A stretch of 64,000 bases of DNA from Streptomyces sp. BK208. GTDB taxonomy: Bacteria; Actinomycetota; Actinomycetes; Streptomycetales; Streptomycetaceae. Of the stretch, positions 1 through 11,129 are shown in pieces (position 1 is the first letter of the stretch; each line of letters starts with the position of its first letter). A program made the position numbers and the translations under genes. The notes under the pieces are model-generated. The model was not told the origin of the DNA, did no database searches, and saw nothing but the letters and a program-made list of their open reading frames with translations. The stretch is taken from positions 1-64,000 of the forward strand of contig NZ_SOAV01000009.1 in assembly GCF_004364245.1 (NCBI RefSeq), written 5' to 3'.

Positions 1-33
1 CCACCCACCGAACCCCAGGCGCTACACGCACCC

Positions 34-138
34 CCACCGAACCCGCACAGGCGCCGCAGGCATCACACCCACCCAACCCGCACAGGCGCCGCAGGGACCC
101 TCCCCCGCCACAACCGAACCCGCACAGCCCGCCGCAGG
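34..138. repeat. Imperfect direct repeats upstream of folP
   Basis: Three copies of a 21-22 base core (AACCCGCACAGGCGCCGCAG and a close variant) lie at 40-60, 75-95 and 117-138. The spacings are 35 and 42 bases, so the copies are not all in one reading frame. All three forward frames are open here but have no start inside the window. One of them stops at 198-200, overlapping the folP ATG as ATGA, so this could be the proline-rich end of an upstream gene or plain intergenic repeat. I cannot decide between these. Confidence 0.6.
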
Positions 139-196
139 CACCGCCACCCGCCCCCACCGCCGGAGGCACCCGCGCTGCACCACCTACGCTGAACAC

Positions 197-1060
197 ATGA
201 GCAAGCAGACCGGCCGCCGCCGCCATCTCGCGGGACTGACCGCATGGGACCGCTGCGCGGTCATGGGAGTCGTCAACGTGACCCCCGACTCCTTCTCCGA
301 CGGCGGCCGCTTCTTCGACACCACCGCCGCCATCAAGCACGGCCTCGACCTGGTCGCCGAGGGCGCCGACCTGGTGGACGTCGGCGGCGAGTCCACCCGC
401 CCCGGCGCGACCCGCGTCGACGAGGACGAGGAACTCAGGCGAGTGGTCCCCGTCGTGCGCGGCCTCGCCTCCGAGGGCGTCACGGTCTCCGTCGACACCA
501 TGCGCGCCTCCGTCGCCGAGCAGGCCCTCGCCGCCGGCGCGGCCCTGGTCAACGACGTCAGCGGCGGTCTCGCCGACCCCCGCATGATCCCCGTCGTCGC
601 CGGCACCGGCGCCCCCTTCGTCGTCATGCACTGGCGCGGCCTCCTGGAGGGCGGCAACGTCAAGGGCACGTACACCGACGTCGTCACCGAGGTCGTCGAC
701 GAGCTGCACGCACGCGTGGAGGCCGTCCTGGAGGGCGGCATCGCCCCCGACCGCATCGTCGTCGACCCGGGCCTCGGCTTCTCCAAGAACGCCGAGCACG
801 ACCTCGTCCTCCTCGCCCACCTCGACCGCCTCCTCGCCCTCGGCCACCCCCTCCTCGTCGCCGCCTCCCGCAAGCGCTTCCTCGGCCGCGTCCTGGCCGG
901 CCCGGAGGCCACCCCGCCCCCCGCGCGCGAGCGCGACGCGGCCACCGCCGCGGTCTCCGCGCTCGCGGCGCACGCCGGCGCCTGGGCCGTACGCGTCCAC
1001 GAGGTCCGCGCCACCGCCGACGCCGTACGGGTCGCCCGCGCCGTCGAGGGCGCCCGGTGA
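197..1060 (+). CDS. folP: Dihydropteroate synthase
   Basis: Dihydropteroate synthase joins p-aminobenzoate to 6-hydroxymethyl-dihydropterin diphosphate in folate synthesis (cytoplasmic TIM barrel). The 287-residue product has the pterin-site signature VMGVVNVTPDSFSDGG at residues 22-37, followed by DVGGESTRPGA, VNDVSGG, DPGLGFSK and SRKRFLG, all in family order. Length is normal. I use the ATG at 197; the next in-frame Met, residue 23, lies inside the first motif and is too late. The stop TGA overlaps the GTG of the next gene (GTGA). First clear gene of a folate operon that also holds folB and folK. Confidence 0.96.
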   Translation: MSKQTGRRRHLAGLTAWDRCAVMGVVNVTPDSFSDGGRFFDTTAAIKHGLDLVAEGADLVDVGGESTRPGATRVDEDEELRRVVPVVRGLASEGVTVSVDTMRASVAEQALAAGAALVNDVSGGLADPRMIPVVAGTGAPFVVMHWRGLLEGGNVKGTYTDVVTEVVDELHARVEAVLEGGIAPDRIVVDPGLGFSKNAEHDLVLLAHLDRLLALGHPLLVAASRKRFLGRVLAGPEATPPPARERDAATAAVSALAAHAGAWAVRVHEVRATADAVRVARAVEGAR

Positions 1061-1560
1061 ACGCGCCGCACGTCGACGTCGAGCAGGTCGAGGCCGCCAA
1101 CACCGCCTTCTACGAGGCACTGGAGGAGGGCGACTTCGAGAAGGTCTCCGAGTTCTGGCTCACCCCCTCCGACCTGGGCATCGACGAGTCGTACCACGAC
1201 CCGGCCGACGCCGGCGTGGTCTCCTGCGTACACCCGGGCTGGCCGGTGCTCACCGGCCGCGGCGAGGTGCTCCGCTCCTACGCCCTGATCATGGCGAACA
1301 CGGACTACATCCAGTTCTTCCTCACCGACGTGCACGTCTCCGTCACCGGCGACACCGCCCTGGTCACCTGCACCGAGAACATCCTCAGCGGCGGCCCCGC
1401 CCCCGACGGCGGTGAGGAGCTCGGCCCGCTCGTCGGACAGCTGGTGGTCGCCACCAACACCTTCCGGCGCACTCCGGCCGGCTGGAAGCTCTGGTCGCAC
1501 CACGCCTCCCCCGTACTGACGGAGACCGAGGACGAGGACGGCGAGGACACCCCTCCCTGA
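1057..1560 (+). CDS. NTF2-like (SnoaL-like) protein in the folate operon
   Basis: Protein of 167 residues starting at a GTG that overlaps the folP stop (GTGA), so it is probably translationally coupled. The N-terminal half (VEAANTAFYEALEEGDFEKV) and the C-terminal TNTFRRTPAGWKLWSHHASP are typical of the NTF2/SnoaL-like cone-shaped fold. Such domains bind small ligands, and some are enzymes. No catalytic residue can be assigned from sequence alone. The acidic C-terminal tail (ETEDEDGEDTPP) is not part of the fold. Its place between folP and folB suggests a link to folate metabolism, but that is inference; it may merely be co-transcribed. Confidence 0.85.
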   Translation: MNAPHVDVEQVEAANTAFYEALEEGDFEKVSEFWLTPSDLGIDESYHDPADAGVVSCVHPGWPVLTGRGEVLRSYALIMANTDYIQFFLTDVHVSVTGDTALVTCTENILSGGPAPDGGEELGPLVGQLVVATNTFRRTPAGWKLWSHHASPVLTETEDEDGEDTPP

Positions 1561-1726
1561 CCGAACTGGACCTGACCGGGACCGGACCTGACGTGACCGG
1601 CCCCGGCCTGGCCCGACCCCCCGTGTCCCGGCACTGTCGGTGCACGCGGGTAGATTCGACTGGGGCCGCCGTACCGCCCGCACGTGGTGCGACCGGCCGA
1701 GACCGACGACTGCAGGAGTGATTCGC

Positions 1727-2086
1727 GTGGATCGTGTCGCGCTGCGCGGCCTGAGGGCCCGCGGGCACCACGGTGTGTTCCCCAAGGAACGCGAGGACGG
1801 CCAGACCTTCCTCGTGGACATCGTCCTTGGCCTGGACACCCGCCCGGCCGCGGCCGACGACGACCTGGCGAAGACCGTGCACTACGGCATCGTGGCCGAG
1901 GAGGTCGTGGCCGTCGTCGAGGGCGAGCCGGTCAACCTCGTCGAGACGCTGGCCGAGCGCATCGCCCAGGTCTGTCTGAAGCACGAGGGGGTCGAGGAGG
2001 TCGAGGTCTGCGTCCACAAGCCGGACGCGCCGATCACCGTGCCCTTCGACGACGTGACCGTCACCATCATCCGGAGCCGTGCATGA
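1727..2086 (+). CDS. folB: Dihydroneopterin aldolase
   Basis: Converts 7,8-dihydroneopterin to 6-hydroxymethyl-dihydropterin and glycolaldehyde, just upstream of FolK and FolP in the pathway. The 119-residue product opens VDRVALRGLRARGHHGVFPKE and contains the conserved HYG (in KTVHYGIVAEEV) and the HKPDAPI segment with the family lysine. I chose the GTG at 1727 because AGGAG at 1714-1718 is well spaced before it; the longer open frame from 1640 lacks homologous sequence. The end overlaps folK by ATGA. The length matches the roughly 120-residue family. Confidence 0.93.
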   Translation: MDRVALRGLRARGHHGVFPKEREDGQTFLVDIVLGLDTRPAAADDDLAKTVHYGIVAEEVVAVVEGEPVNLVETLAERIAQVCLKHEGVEEVEVCVHKPDAPITVPFDDVTVTIIRSRA

Positions 2087-2694
2087 GCGCCCCCTTCGCC
2101 AAGGGTCCGAGCGACCCGACCGTACAGCCCGTGCCCGCCTCCGTCATCGAGCAGGTCGACGCCGCGGACACCACCCTGTCCAACCCGAAGCGCGCGGTGA
2201 TCGCCCTCGGCGCCAACCTGGGCAACCGCCTGGAGACCCTCCAGGGCGCCATCGACGCCCTGGAGGACACACCGGGTGTGCGCGTCAAAGGGGTCTCCCC
2301 CGTCTACGAGACGGAGCCGTGGGGCGTCGCGCCCGACAGCCAGCCCTCGTACTTCAACGCGGTCGTGATCGTGAAGACGACGCTGCCCCCGTCCTCCCTC
2401 CTGGAGCGGGCGCACGCCGTCGAGGAGGCGTTCCACCGGGTCCGCGACGAGCGCTGGGGCCCGCGCACCCTGGACGTCGACATCGTCGCGTACGCCGACG
2501 TCGTCTCCGACGATCCGCAGCTCACCCTCCCCCACCCGCGCGCCCACGAACGCGCCTTCGTGCTGGCCCCCTGGCTGGACGTCGACCCCGAGGCGGCGCT
2601 GCCCGGGCAGGGCAGGGTCGCCGACCTCCTGGCCGCCGTCACCCGCGACGGCGTGACGCTCCGCGCCGACCTGGAACTCCGGCTGCCCGAGTAG
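2083..2694 (+). CDS. folK: 6-hydroxymethyl-dihydropterin pyrophosphokinase
   Basis: Transfers pyrophosphate from ATP to 6-hydroxymethyl-dihydropterin, making the FolP substrate. HPPK motifs are clear: VIALGANLGNRLETLQ (residues 39-54), PVYETEPWG, RWGPRTLDVDI with the Mg-binding aspartates, and LPHPRAHERAFVLAPW. The 203-residue chain has about 38 residues before the first core strand, longer than E. coli HPPK; I believe actinomycete homologues share this extension. The ATG overlaps the folB stop (ATGA), so coupled translation is likely. Confidence 0.94.
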   Translation: MSAPFAKGPSDPTVQPVPASVIEQVDAADTTLSNPKRAVIALGANLGNRLETLQGAIDALEDTPGVRVKGVSPVYETEPWGVAPDSQPSYFNAVVIVKTTLPPSSLLERAHAVEEAFHRVRDERWGPRTLDVDIVAYADVVSDDPQLTLPHPRAHERAFVLAPWLDVDPEAALPGQGRVADLLAAVTRDGVTLRADLELRLPE

Positions 2695-2764
2695 TCGTTA
2701 AGGTCGACGAGGACGACGAGGTCACGACGACCCGCGCCGGGGAGCGAAGGGACACCGGAACACC

Positions 2765-3253
2765 GTGAAAGAGTTGCGCATCAGGGTGCTGGCCGCCGTG
2801 TTCGTCGTCGCGGGGGTGCTGTCCTGGGCCGGCGCCCGCCTGTGGAACTCGGTGGGGACCCTCCCGAGCGTCCCCCTGGCCGCCCCCGTCGTCCTCGCCC
2901 TGATCGCGGTGATCCTCCTGGCCACGGCCCTGTCGATCCGCGCCCGGCTCAAGGCCCAGCGGGACCGGGTCCCCGGCGCCAAGGGCGTCGACCCGATGAT
3001 GGCGGCCCGCGCCGTCGTCTTCGGCCAGGCCAGCGCCCTGGTGGCCGCCCTCGTCGCCGGCATGTACGGCGGCACGGGCGCGTTCCTGCTGGAGTACCTC
3101 GACATCCCGGCCCGCCGCGACCAGGCCATCTACGCGGGCGCCTCGGTCGTGGCGGGCATCGGCGTGATAGCGGCCGCCCTCTTCATGGAGCGAGTCTGCC
3201 GACTCCCGGAGGACGAGGACGACGACCACCCCGGCGCGGCATCGGCAGCCTGA
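2765..3253 (+). CDS. DUF3180 membrane protein
   Basis: Membrane protein of 162 residues starting at GTG 2765. Four hydrophobic segments are visible, at about residues 7-25, 38-58, 78-98 and 118-140, with a basic loop (RARLKAQRDRVPGAKG) between the second and third. It ends in an acidic cytoplasmic-looking tail (PEDEDDDHPG). It fits the actinobacterial DUF3180 family, which regularly follows folK. Function is unknown. It lies 70 bp after folK on the same strand and is probably the last gene of the folate operon. Confidence 0.85.
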   Translation: MKELRIRVLAAVFVVAGVLSWAGARLWNSVGTLPSVPLAAPVVLALIAVILLATALSIRARLKAQRDRVPGAKGVDPMMAARAVVFGQASALVAALVAGMYGGTGAFLLEYLDIPARRDQAIYAGASVVAGIGVIAAALFMERVCRLPEDEDDDHPGAASAA

Positions 3254-3297
3254 CCGGCGCCCCACACCCCCGGCGAACACCCGGGACAAACAGAACT

Positions 3298-3368
3298 CAG
3301 CCACACCCAGCCGCACTCACCGCCCTCAGCCACACCCAGCCGCACTCAGCCGCACTCAGCCGCACTCA
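3298..3368. repeat. Short tandem repeats at the folE 3' end
   Basis: A 22-base unit beginning CAGCCACACC occurs at 3298-3319 and 3327-3348. It runs into three consecutive 10-base units GCCGCACTCA at 3339-3368. The last unit contains the folE stop codon (minus strand, 3366-3368). The repeats fill the gap between the convergent DUF3180 gene and folE. No terminator hairpin is obvious here. Confidence 0.75.
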
Positions 3369-3971
3369 GCCGGCCATGATCAGGCTCATCGCCTCGTTCC
3401 GCGTGGCAACGTCCCGCAGCTGTCCGCGCACGGCGGAGGTGAGGGTCTTGGCGCCGGGCTTGCGGATGCCCCGCATGGACATGCACATGTGTTCGCACTC
3501 GATCACGACGATCACCCCGCGCGGCTCCAGGATCTCCATCAGGGAGTCCGCGACCTGCGTCGTGAGACGTTCCTGCACCTGCGGGCGGCGCGCGTAGACG
3601 TCCACGAGCCGGGCCAGCTTGGACAGTCCGGTGATCTTCCCGTTGACGGACGGGATGTAGCCGACGTGCGCCACCCCGCGGAACGGCACCAGATGATGTT
3701 CACAGGTCGAGAAGACTTCGATGTCCTTCACGAGGACCATTTCGTCGTGGCCCAGGTCGAACGTCGTCGTCAGCACGTCCTCCGGCTGCTGCCACAGCCC
3801 GGCGAATATCTCCCGGTACGCACGCGCCACGCGCGCCGGAGTCTCCTTGAGGCCCTCGCGGTCCGGGTCCTCACCGACCGCGATGAGCAGTTCCCGTACG
3901 GCGTTCTCGGCCCGCTTCTCGTCGAACTCGCCGATCTGGCCCTCGCCGTCCAGCGTCACGGGGTCGGTCAT
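3366..3971 (-). CDS. folE: GTP cyclohydrolase I
   Basis: Converts GTP to dihydroneopterin triphosphate, the first step of folate synthesis. The 201-residue protein has the GTP/zinc site [10 protein letters not shown] (Cys and His ligands), the second zinc Cys in [11 protein letters not shown], the substrate region [27 protein letters not shown], and a normal C-terminus. The start ATG at 3971 gives [19 protein letters not shown], a short N-terminal extension. It lies downstream of ftsH on the same strand but is separated from it by a strong hairpin, so it probably also has its own promoter. Confidence 0.96.
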   Translation of the reverse strand: MTDPVTLDGEGQIGEFDEKRAENAVRELLIAVGEDPDREGLKETPARVARAYREIFAGLWQQPEDVLTTTFDLGHDEMVLVKDIEVFSTCEHHLVPFRGVAHVGYIPSVNGKITGLSKLARLVDVYARRPQVQERLTTQVADSLMEILEPRGVIVVIECEHMCMSMRGIRKPGAKTLTSAVRGQLRDVATRNEAMSLIMAG

Positions 3972-4017
3972 CTGATGCCTCGTTCCTGATCCGTCCTGCG
4001 GTCGGCATCACGGAAAT

Positions 4018-4054
4018 GCCGCACCCCCCAAGGCTAGAACCTGGGGGGTGCGGC
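4018..4054 (-). terminator. Hairpin between ftsH and folE
   Basis: Perfect 13-bp inverted repeat, GCCGCACCCCCCA at 4018-4030 against its complement at 4042-4054, with an 11-nt loop. It lies 56 bases after the ftsH stop on the minus strand and 47 bases before the folE ATG. It is a plausible factor-independent terminator or attenuator. There is no long U tract, as is usual in Streptomyces. Confidence 0.75.
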
Positions 4055-4109
4055 AGACATTCCGGGCCTGGTGGGGCCGCCGGGGGCGTCCCCGCGAGCC
4101 GGACCGGGG

Positions 4110-6149
<2,040 letters not shown>

Positions 6150-6343
6150 CCACACGGAGCGGTGTCGCCCCGTCCCTCCTGCCATAGTGAGTTTGATAAG
6201 ACAGTTCTTCTGACGGTACCCCAGCGTGGCGGCCGTCAGCCGCACGGGCGGGCCGACGGCCCGTCTGCATGCTCCAACGGCGCGGGGGCCTCAGGGGTTC
6301 CCGGTGACCCGCCGGAACGCGGTGGAACGCGCCACGGTTCGTG

Positions 6344-6904
6344 TCAGCCGCCGTACACGTGGGGCGCGAGCGTACCGACGAACGGGAGGTTGCGGTACTT
6401 CTCGGCGTAGTCGAGGCCGTAGCCGACGACGAACTCGTTGGGGATGTCGAAGCCGACCCACTCCACGTCGATGGCGACCTTCGCGGCGTCGGGCTTGCGC
6501 AGCAGCGTGCACACCTTGAGGGAGGCGGGCTCGCGCGAGCCGAGGTTGGAGATCAGCCAGGACAGGGTCAGGCCGGAGTCGATGATGTCCTCGACGATCA
6601 GGACGTGCTTGCCCTTGATGTCGGTGTCGAGGTCCTTGAGGATCCGCACCACCCCGGAGGACTGGGTGCCGGCGCCGTACGAGGACACCGCCATCCAGTC
6701 CATCGTGGCGGGGGTGGACAGCGTGCGCGCCAGGTCGGCCATGACCATCACGGCGCCCTTGAGGACGCCGACGAGGAGCAGGTCCTTGCCCGCGTACTCC
6801 GCGTCGATCTTCGCGGCCAGCTCGGCCAGCTTCGCGTCGATCTCTTCCTTGGTGATGAGTACCTTCTCGAGGTCGGCACCCATGTCGTTCGCGTCCACCC
6901 GCAT
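6344..6904 (-). CDS. hpt: Hypoxanthine phosphoribosyltransferase
   Basis: Purine salvage enzyme forming IMP or GMP from hypoxanthine or guanine and PRPP. The PRPP loop [14 protein letters not shown] is present, as are the flexible-loop region [18 protein letters not shown] and the purine-site segment [17 protein letters not shown]. Length is 186 residues from ATG 6904. A GTG at 6922 with GGAG 6 nt upstream would add six residues and is a real alternative. It sits between tilS and ftsH, a neighbourhood seen widely in bacteria. Confidence 0.95.
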   Translation of the reverse strand: MRVDANDMGADLEKVLITKEEIDAKLAELAAKIDAEYAGKDLLLVGVLKGAVMVMADLARTLSTPATMDWMAVSSYGAGTQSSGVVRILKDLDTDIKGKHVLIVEDIIDSGLTLSWLISNLGSREPASLKVCTLLRKPDAAKVAIDVEWVGFDIPNEFVVGYGLDYAEKYRNLPFVGTLAPHVYGG

Positions 6905-6976
6905 CACTTTCGGTCGTCCCACCGGCCACTCCGGACCGTCCCGGTGATCCGTGCGGATCGGTGGGAGGGTCCGGAT

Positions 6977-8035
6977 TCAGCCTTGCCGAATCACCAGTCT
7001 GCCACCCTGCCGCCGGGCGACGACTTTGCCCGGGAGGTTGATGGCCCCCTGACCGCGCCAGCCGGTGATCAGCCGGTCGACTTCCTCGATGTGGCGGGCG
7101 AACAGGGCACCGCCCGGGGCCCCCGCGTCGAGGGCGGCGCGGCGCAGGATCCGGCGGCGCACGGCGGGGGGCAGCGCGTACAGCTTGGCGCACTCCAGGA
7201 CACCGGTGGCGTCGCGGACGCCGGCCTCGGCCTGGCGGGCCCAGGTGTCCAGGGCGTCGGCGTCGTCCCGGGAGAGCTGGGCCGTACGGGCGAGGGCTTC
7301 GACGACGCCCTTGCCGAGGGCCTTCTCCAGGGCGGGCAGGCCTTCGTGCCGCAGCCGGGAGCGGGTGTAGGCGGGGTCGGCGTTGTGCGGGTCGTCCCAG
7401 ACGGGGAGGGACTGGACCATGCAGGCCTTGCGGGCGGTCTGGCGGTCGACCTGGAGGAAGGGGCGCCGGTAACGGCCGCCGGCCCCCGAGACCGCGGCCA
7501 TGCCCGACAGGGAGCGGATGCCGGAGCCGCGGGCGAGGCCCAGCAGGACGGTCTCGGCCTGGTCGTCGCGGGTGTGGCCGAGCAGGACCGCGGCGGCGCC
7601 GTGCCGGGCGGCGGCGGCGTCCAGCGCGGCGTAGCGTGCGTCGCGGGCGGCGGCTTCCGGGCCTCCCTCGCGGCCGACGGTCACGGCGGTGGCCTCCACG
7701 GGGTCGAGGCCCAGTTCGCGCAGGCGCAGGACGACCTCCTCGGCGCGCAGGTCGGAACCGTGCTGCAGGCCGTGGTCGACGGTGACGCCGCCGGCGCGGA
7801 TGCCGAGCCGGGGGGCCTCGAAGGCGAGGGCGGAGGCGAGCGCCATGGAGTCGGCGCCGCCGGAGCACGCCACGAGGACGAGCGGGGAGTCGGGGAGTCC
7901 GGACGCGCCTTCGGGCGTGCGTCCGGCGGCCGTCGTGGCGGGGACGCCGGCCGGAGTGTTCAGTTCGGTGAGGATGTCGTGGAGGACGCGGCGGACCGCC
8001 AGGCGTATCGCCGCGACCGCAGGATGGGGACCCAT
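6977..8035 (-). CDS. tilS: tRNA(Ile)-lysidine synthetase
   Basis: Modifies C34 of the CAU-anticodon tRNA-Ile to lysidine, so that it reads AUA. The N-type ATP pyrophosphatase P-loop [12 protein letters not shown] lies near residues 56-67, followed by [31 protein letters not shown] and [12 protein letters not shown]. At 352 residues it is a short actinobacterial form without the extra C-terminal domain of E. coli TilS. Start is ATG 8035. It is transcribed toward hpt, 72 bp away. The 191-bp gap upstream could carry a promoter. Confidence 0.94.
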   Translation of the reverse strand: MGPHPAVAAIRLAVRRVLHDILTELNTPAGVPATTAAGRTPEGASGLPDSPLVLVACSGGADSMALASALAFEAPRLGIRAGGVTVDHGLQHGSDLRAEEVVLRLRELGLDPVEATAVTVGREGGPEAAARDARYAALDAAAARHGAAAVLLGHTRDDQAETVLLGLARGSGIRSLSGMAAVSGAGGRYRRPFLQVDRQTARKACMVQSLPVWDDPHNADPAYTRSRLRHEGLPALEKALGKGVVEALARTAQLSRDDADALDTWARQAEAGVRDATGVLECAKLYALPPAVRRRILRRAALDAGAPGGALFARHIEEVDRLITGWRGQGAINLPGKVVARRQGGRLVIRQG

Positions 8036-8226
8036 GTCCGGTGCCCTTCATGAAGTTGTCGGGGGTGAGCCCGAGGTTCGGTCACGCAGAGTGTGTAGAT
8101 GGTGACAGAAACGGGCCGTTCCCCGAGCATCGCACGCCTGCCGGGGGCTCACGGTCCCTCGGACGGGTGATTGAAGGGTCGTTCGTCTGCCGTCGGCCGG
8201 AATCGTTCACGCCCCTTCCGCGCGGC

Positions 8227-9354
8227 TCACGCCTCCGGCTTGCGGTGCACCCGCGCGATCCAGTCCGCCGGTTTGGCGATCTCCGACTTGGTGGGGAGCG
8301 TGTTGGGCGAGGTCCAGACGCGGTTGAAGCCGTCCATGCCGCACTCGTCGACGACGGCCCGCACGAAGCGTTCGCCGTCGCGGTACTGGCGGAGCTTGGC
8401 GTCGAGGCCGAGCAGCCTGCGCAGGGCCAGGTCGAGGCGGGAGGCACCCTTGGCGCGACGCTGCTGGAACTTCTCGCGGATCTCGCCGACGGTCGGCACG
8501 ACCGCCGGTCCGACGCCGTCCATCACGAAGTCGGCGTGCCCCTCCAGGAGGGACATGACGGCGGTGAGACGGCCGAGGACCTCCCGCTGGGCGGGGGTCT
8601 GCACCAGCTCCACGAGCGAACGGCCGCCGTCGTCCTCCTCTCCCTCGGGACGGCCCCCCGCCAGCGTCTGGGCCGCCTCGCGGATCCGTTCGAGGACGGT
8701 CATGGGGTCCACGTCGGTCTCGGCCAGGAACGACTGGATTTCGCCCTCGAGGTGGTCGCGCAGCCAGGGCACGGCGGTGAACTGCGTGCGGTGGGTCTCC
8801 TCGTGCAGGGTCACCCACAGGCGGAAGTCGTGGGGCTCGACGTCGAGTTCGCGCTCCACGTGCACGATGTTCGGCGCGACGAGGAGCAGCCGCCCGCCGC
8901 CGTTCGCGCCGGCGGGCAGCTCGCGGGTGGCGGGGGCGAAGGTCTCGTACTGGCCGAGGACGCGGGAGGACAGGAACGACAGCAGCATGCCCAGCTCCAC
9001 GCCGGTCACCTTGCCGCCGACGGCGCCGAGGACCGCGTTGCCCGCGCCGCCGCCGCGCCGCTCCTGCATCTTCTCCAGCAGGGGCTTGAGGAGCTCACGG
9101 AACCCGGCGACGTTCGCCCGGACCCAGCCGGGCCGGTCGACCACCAGGAGGGGGGTGTCGTGGGTCTCCTCGGTGCCCATCCGGGTGAAGCCGCGGACGT
9201 GCTCCTCCGAGGACCTGGCATGGCGGCGGAGCTCCCCGACGACCGCCCTGGCCTCGTCGCGGCTCACCTCGGGGCCCGGTCGCACGAGCCGGGTCGCGGT
9301 CGCCACCGCGAGGTTCCAGTCGACCATGCCGGAATTTGCGCCGATGCTCGTCAT
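8227..9354 (-). CDS. Zincin-like metalloprotease (DUF2342 family)
   Basis: 375-residue protein with a zinc-protease motif HEETH at 184-188 (LWVTLHEETHRTQF) and a downstream LEGHADFVMDGV segment likely to supply the third metal ligand. It matches the actinobacterial zinc-dependent metalloprotease / F420-associated (DUF2342) family, whose physiological role is not settled. No signal peptide is visible, so it is probably cytoplasmic. Start is ATG 9354. It lies upstream of tilS on the same strand and downstream of dacB, an arrangement I recall as conserved in actinobacteria. Confidence 0.88.
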   Translation of the reverse strand: MTSIGANSGMVDWNLAVATATRLVRPGPEVSRDEARAVVGELRRHARSSEEHVRGFTRMGTEETHDTPLLVVDRPGWVRANVAGFRELLKPLLEKMQERRGGGAGNAVLGAVGGKVTGVELGMLLSFLSSRVLGQYETFAPATRELPAGANGGGRLLLVAPNIVHVERELDVEPHDFRLWVTLHEETHRTQFTAVPWLRDHLEGEIQSFLAETDVDPMTVLERIREAAQTLAGGRPEGEEDDGGRSLVELVQTPAQREVLGRLTAVMSLLEGHADFVMDGVGPAVVPTVGEIREKFQQRRAKGASRLDLALRRLLGLDAKLRQYRDGERFVRAVVDECGMDGFNRVWTSPNTLPTKSEIAKPADWIARVHRKPEA

Positions 9355-9429
9355 GCGTCAACGGTACGGGAGCGCCGCCGCATGGGGCAGCCGTGCGGAC
9401 CGGGGCCGGGCCGGGGGCGGGTACGCCGC

Positions 9430-9448
9430 CGGGCGTCGCCGACGCCCG
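9430..9448 (-). terminator. Hairpin just after dacB
   Basis: Inverted repeat CGGGCGTC (9430-9437), loop GCC, then GACGCCCG (9441-9448). It directly abuts the dacB stop codon at 9449-9451 on the minus strand. The stem is short (8 bp), all but two of its pairs being G-C. It could be a weak terminator before the metalloprotease gene. Confidence 0.45.
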
Positions 9449-11050
9449 CTAGGGCTCCCGCGACGCCAGCGCCGTCGCCGCGCGGTCCAGGGTCGACTGC
9501 GCCGCCCACGCGTCCGTCGTGGCGTTGGCCAGGAAGGCGAAGGCCAGGAGGCGGCCGTCGGGGGTGGCCACCGTGCCGGCGAGGGTGTTCACGCCGGTCA
9601 GGGTGCCGGTCTTGGCCCGGACGAGGCCCGCTGCGCCGTCCGTGTAACGGCCGGCCAGGGTCCCGGTGAAGTGGGCGACGGGCAGGCCGGTGAGCACCGG
9701 GCGGAGCTGGGGGCGGGCCGGGTCGGCCGCCTCGGTCAGCAGGCCGGTGAGCAGGTCGGCGGTGAGCAGGTCGGTGCGGTCCAGGCCGCTGCCGTCGTGG
9801 AACCGCGCGCCGCGCACCGGCAGGCCGAGCTGCTTCAGGCGGGCCGCGACGGCGGCGCCCGCACCCTCGAAGTCGGCGCTCTTGCCGGTCGCCACGGCGG
9901 TGTGGCGGGCCAGGGCCTCGGCGAGGTCGTTGTCGCTGTTGGTCAGCATCCGCTCGACCAGGGCCGACAGCGGGGGCGAGGAGACGGTGGCGAGGGTGTC
10001 GGCGCGGCCGGTGGCCTTGGAGGGGCCGGGACGGGAAGCGGTGACGCCGTGCTCCTTCAGGAAGCCGGCGAAGGCGCGGGCGGCGTCGGCGGCCGGGTCG
10101 GGCACCCGGGGGGCGGGGCCGCTGGTGGAGTCGTCGGTGCGGCCCTCGTCGGCCATCAGCGCGGTGACGCGGGCGAGGTTCTCGTTGACCCCGATCGGGT
10201 GCGTCTCCGTCCCGGCGTACAGCGTCGTGTCGTAGGACAGCGTCACCTTGCGCACGTCGCGCTTCTTGAGGGCGGCGGCGGTCTTCTCGGCGAGGGTGCG
10301 CAGGCTCGCCGGGCCCCGGGGGCCCTTGCGTGCGGTGAGGGTGGGATCGCCGCCGCCCACCAGGACGACCTCGCCGGTGTCGGCCTCCAGGGCGGTGCGG
10401 GTGGTGAGGCGGTGGTCGGGGCCCATGGCGGTGAGGGCGGCCACCGCCGTGGCGATCTTGGTGGTGGAGGCGGGGGTGAGGGGGAGGCCGGTGTCGAGGC
10501 CGTACAGGCGCTTTCCGGTGGTGAGGTCGACGACGGTGGCCGCGCGGCGCTCACCGAGCGCGGGGTCGTCCTCCAGCAGGGGGCCGAGGATCTCCGCGAC
10601 GTCCTCCTGGCCCGGGGCCGCCTTGACGCCGCCGGGGTCGGTGGTGCCGCCCAGTCCGGTCAGTACGGCGCCGGCGCTGGGCGCGGGACGGGGCGAGCCG
10701 GACGCCGTACCGGAGGCCCCGGATCCGCGGCCGTGATCTGTGCCACCCGTGTGCTCCAGGGCGACTGCCCGGTCCCGCTCGGCCGTACGCTGACCCGTGG
10801 AGTCCCAGGGGCCGGCGGCGGTCACCACACCGGCGGCGAGTGCCAGTCCGGCGGTGGCGGCACCGGCGGTGTACTGCCAGGTCTTCGGCCTCGTGATCCG
10901 GGTGAGTCGCGGCGCCGTGGCCCGCACGGACCGCGCGACGCGCGGTGCGGCGGCCCGGGCGAAGCGTGCCAGACGGGGACGAACGGCACCCGCGGCGCGC
11001 GCCACGCGCGGTCGCACGGTCCGCCAAGGCCTCAGCTCTGGCACTGCCAC
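9449..11050 (-). CDS. dacB: D-alanyl-D-alanine carboxypeptidase / PBP4-type (peptidase S13)
   Basis: Class C penicillin-binding protein that trims D-Ala from peptidoglycan stem peptides outside the membrane. Catalytic motifs: SxxK as PASTTK (Ser195, Lys198), SxN in TNSDNDLAEA, and KTG in RAKTGTLTG. The N-terminus is odd: about 55 Arg/Ala/Pro-rich residues with repeats such as RPRLARFARAAAPRVARS precede one transmembrane anchor at about 60-80 (WQYTAGAATAGLALAAGVV). The start is GTG 11050 with GGGG close upstream. It is divergent from ppa; the 79-bp gap must hold both promoters. Confidence 0.93.
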   Translation of the reverse strand: MAVPELRPWRTVRPRVARAAGAVRPRLARFARAAAPRVARSVRATAPRLTRITRPKTWQYTAGAATAGLALAAGVVTAAGPWDSTGQRTAERDRAVALEHTGGTDHGRGSGASGTASGSPRPAPSAGAVLTGLGGTTDPGGVKAAPGQEDVAEILGPLLEDDPALGERRAATVVDLTTGKRLYGLDTGLPLTPASTTKIATAVAALTAMGPDHRLTTRTALEADTGEVVLVGGGDPTLTARKGPRGPASLRTLAEKTAAALKKRDVRKVTLSYDTTLYAGTETHPIGVNENLARVTALMADEGRTDDSTSGPAPRVPDPAADAARAFAGFLKEHGVTASRPGPSKATGRADTLATVSSPPLSALVERMLTNSDNDLAEALARHTAVATGKSADFEGAGAAVAARLKQLGLPVRGARFHDGSGLDRTDLLTADLLTGLLTEAADPARPQLRPVLTGLPVAHFTGTLAGRYTDGAAGLVRAKTGTLTGVNTLAGTVATPDGRLLAFAFLANATTDAWAAQSTLDRAATALASREP

Positions 11051-11129
11051 CAGCCCCTTTCGCGATCACACACCTGCGTGAGGGACACTTAACCACCAGA
11101 ACTATGTGCTGATCATGGAGGAGCGTCCG

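Noticed and set aside
244-1056. Open frame extending upstream of the NTF2-like gene through folP
   Set aside because: It is the +1 frame of folP: Arg/Pro/Gly-rich, without motifs. Only the part after GTG 1057 is real.
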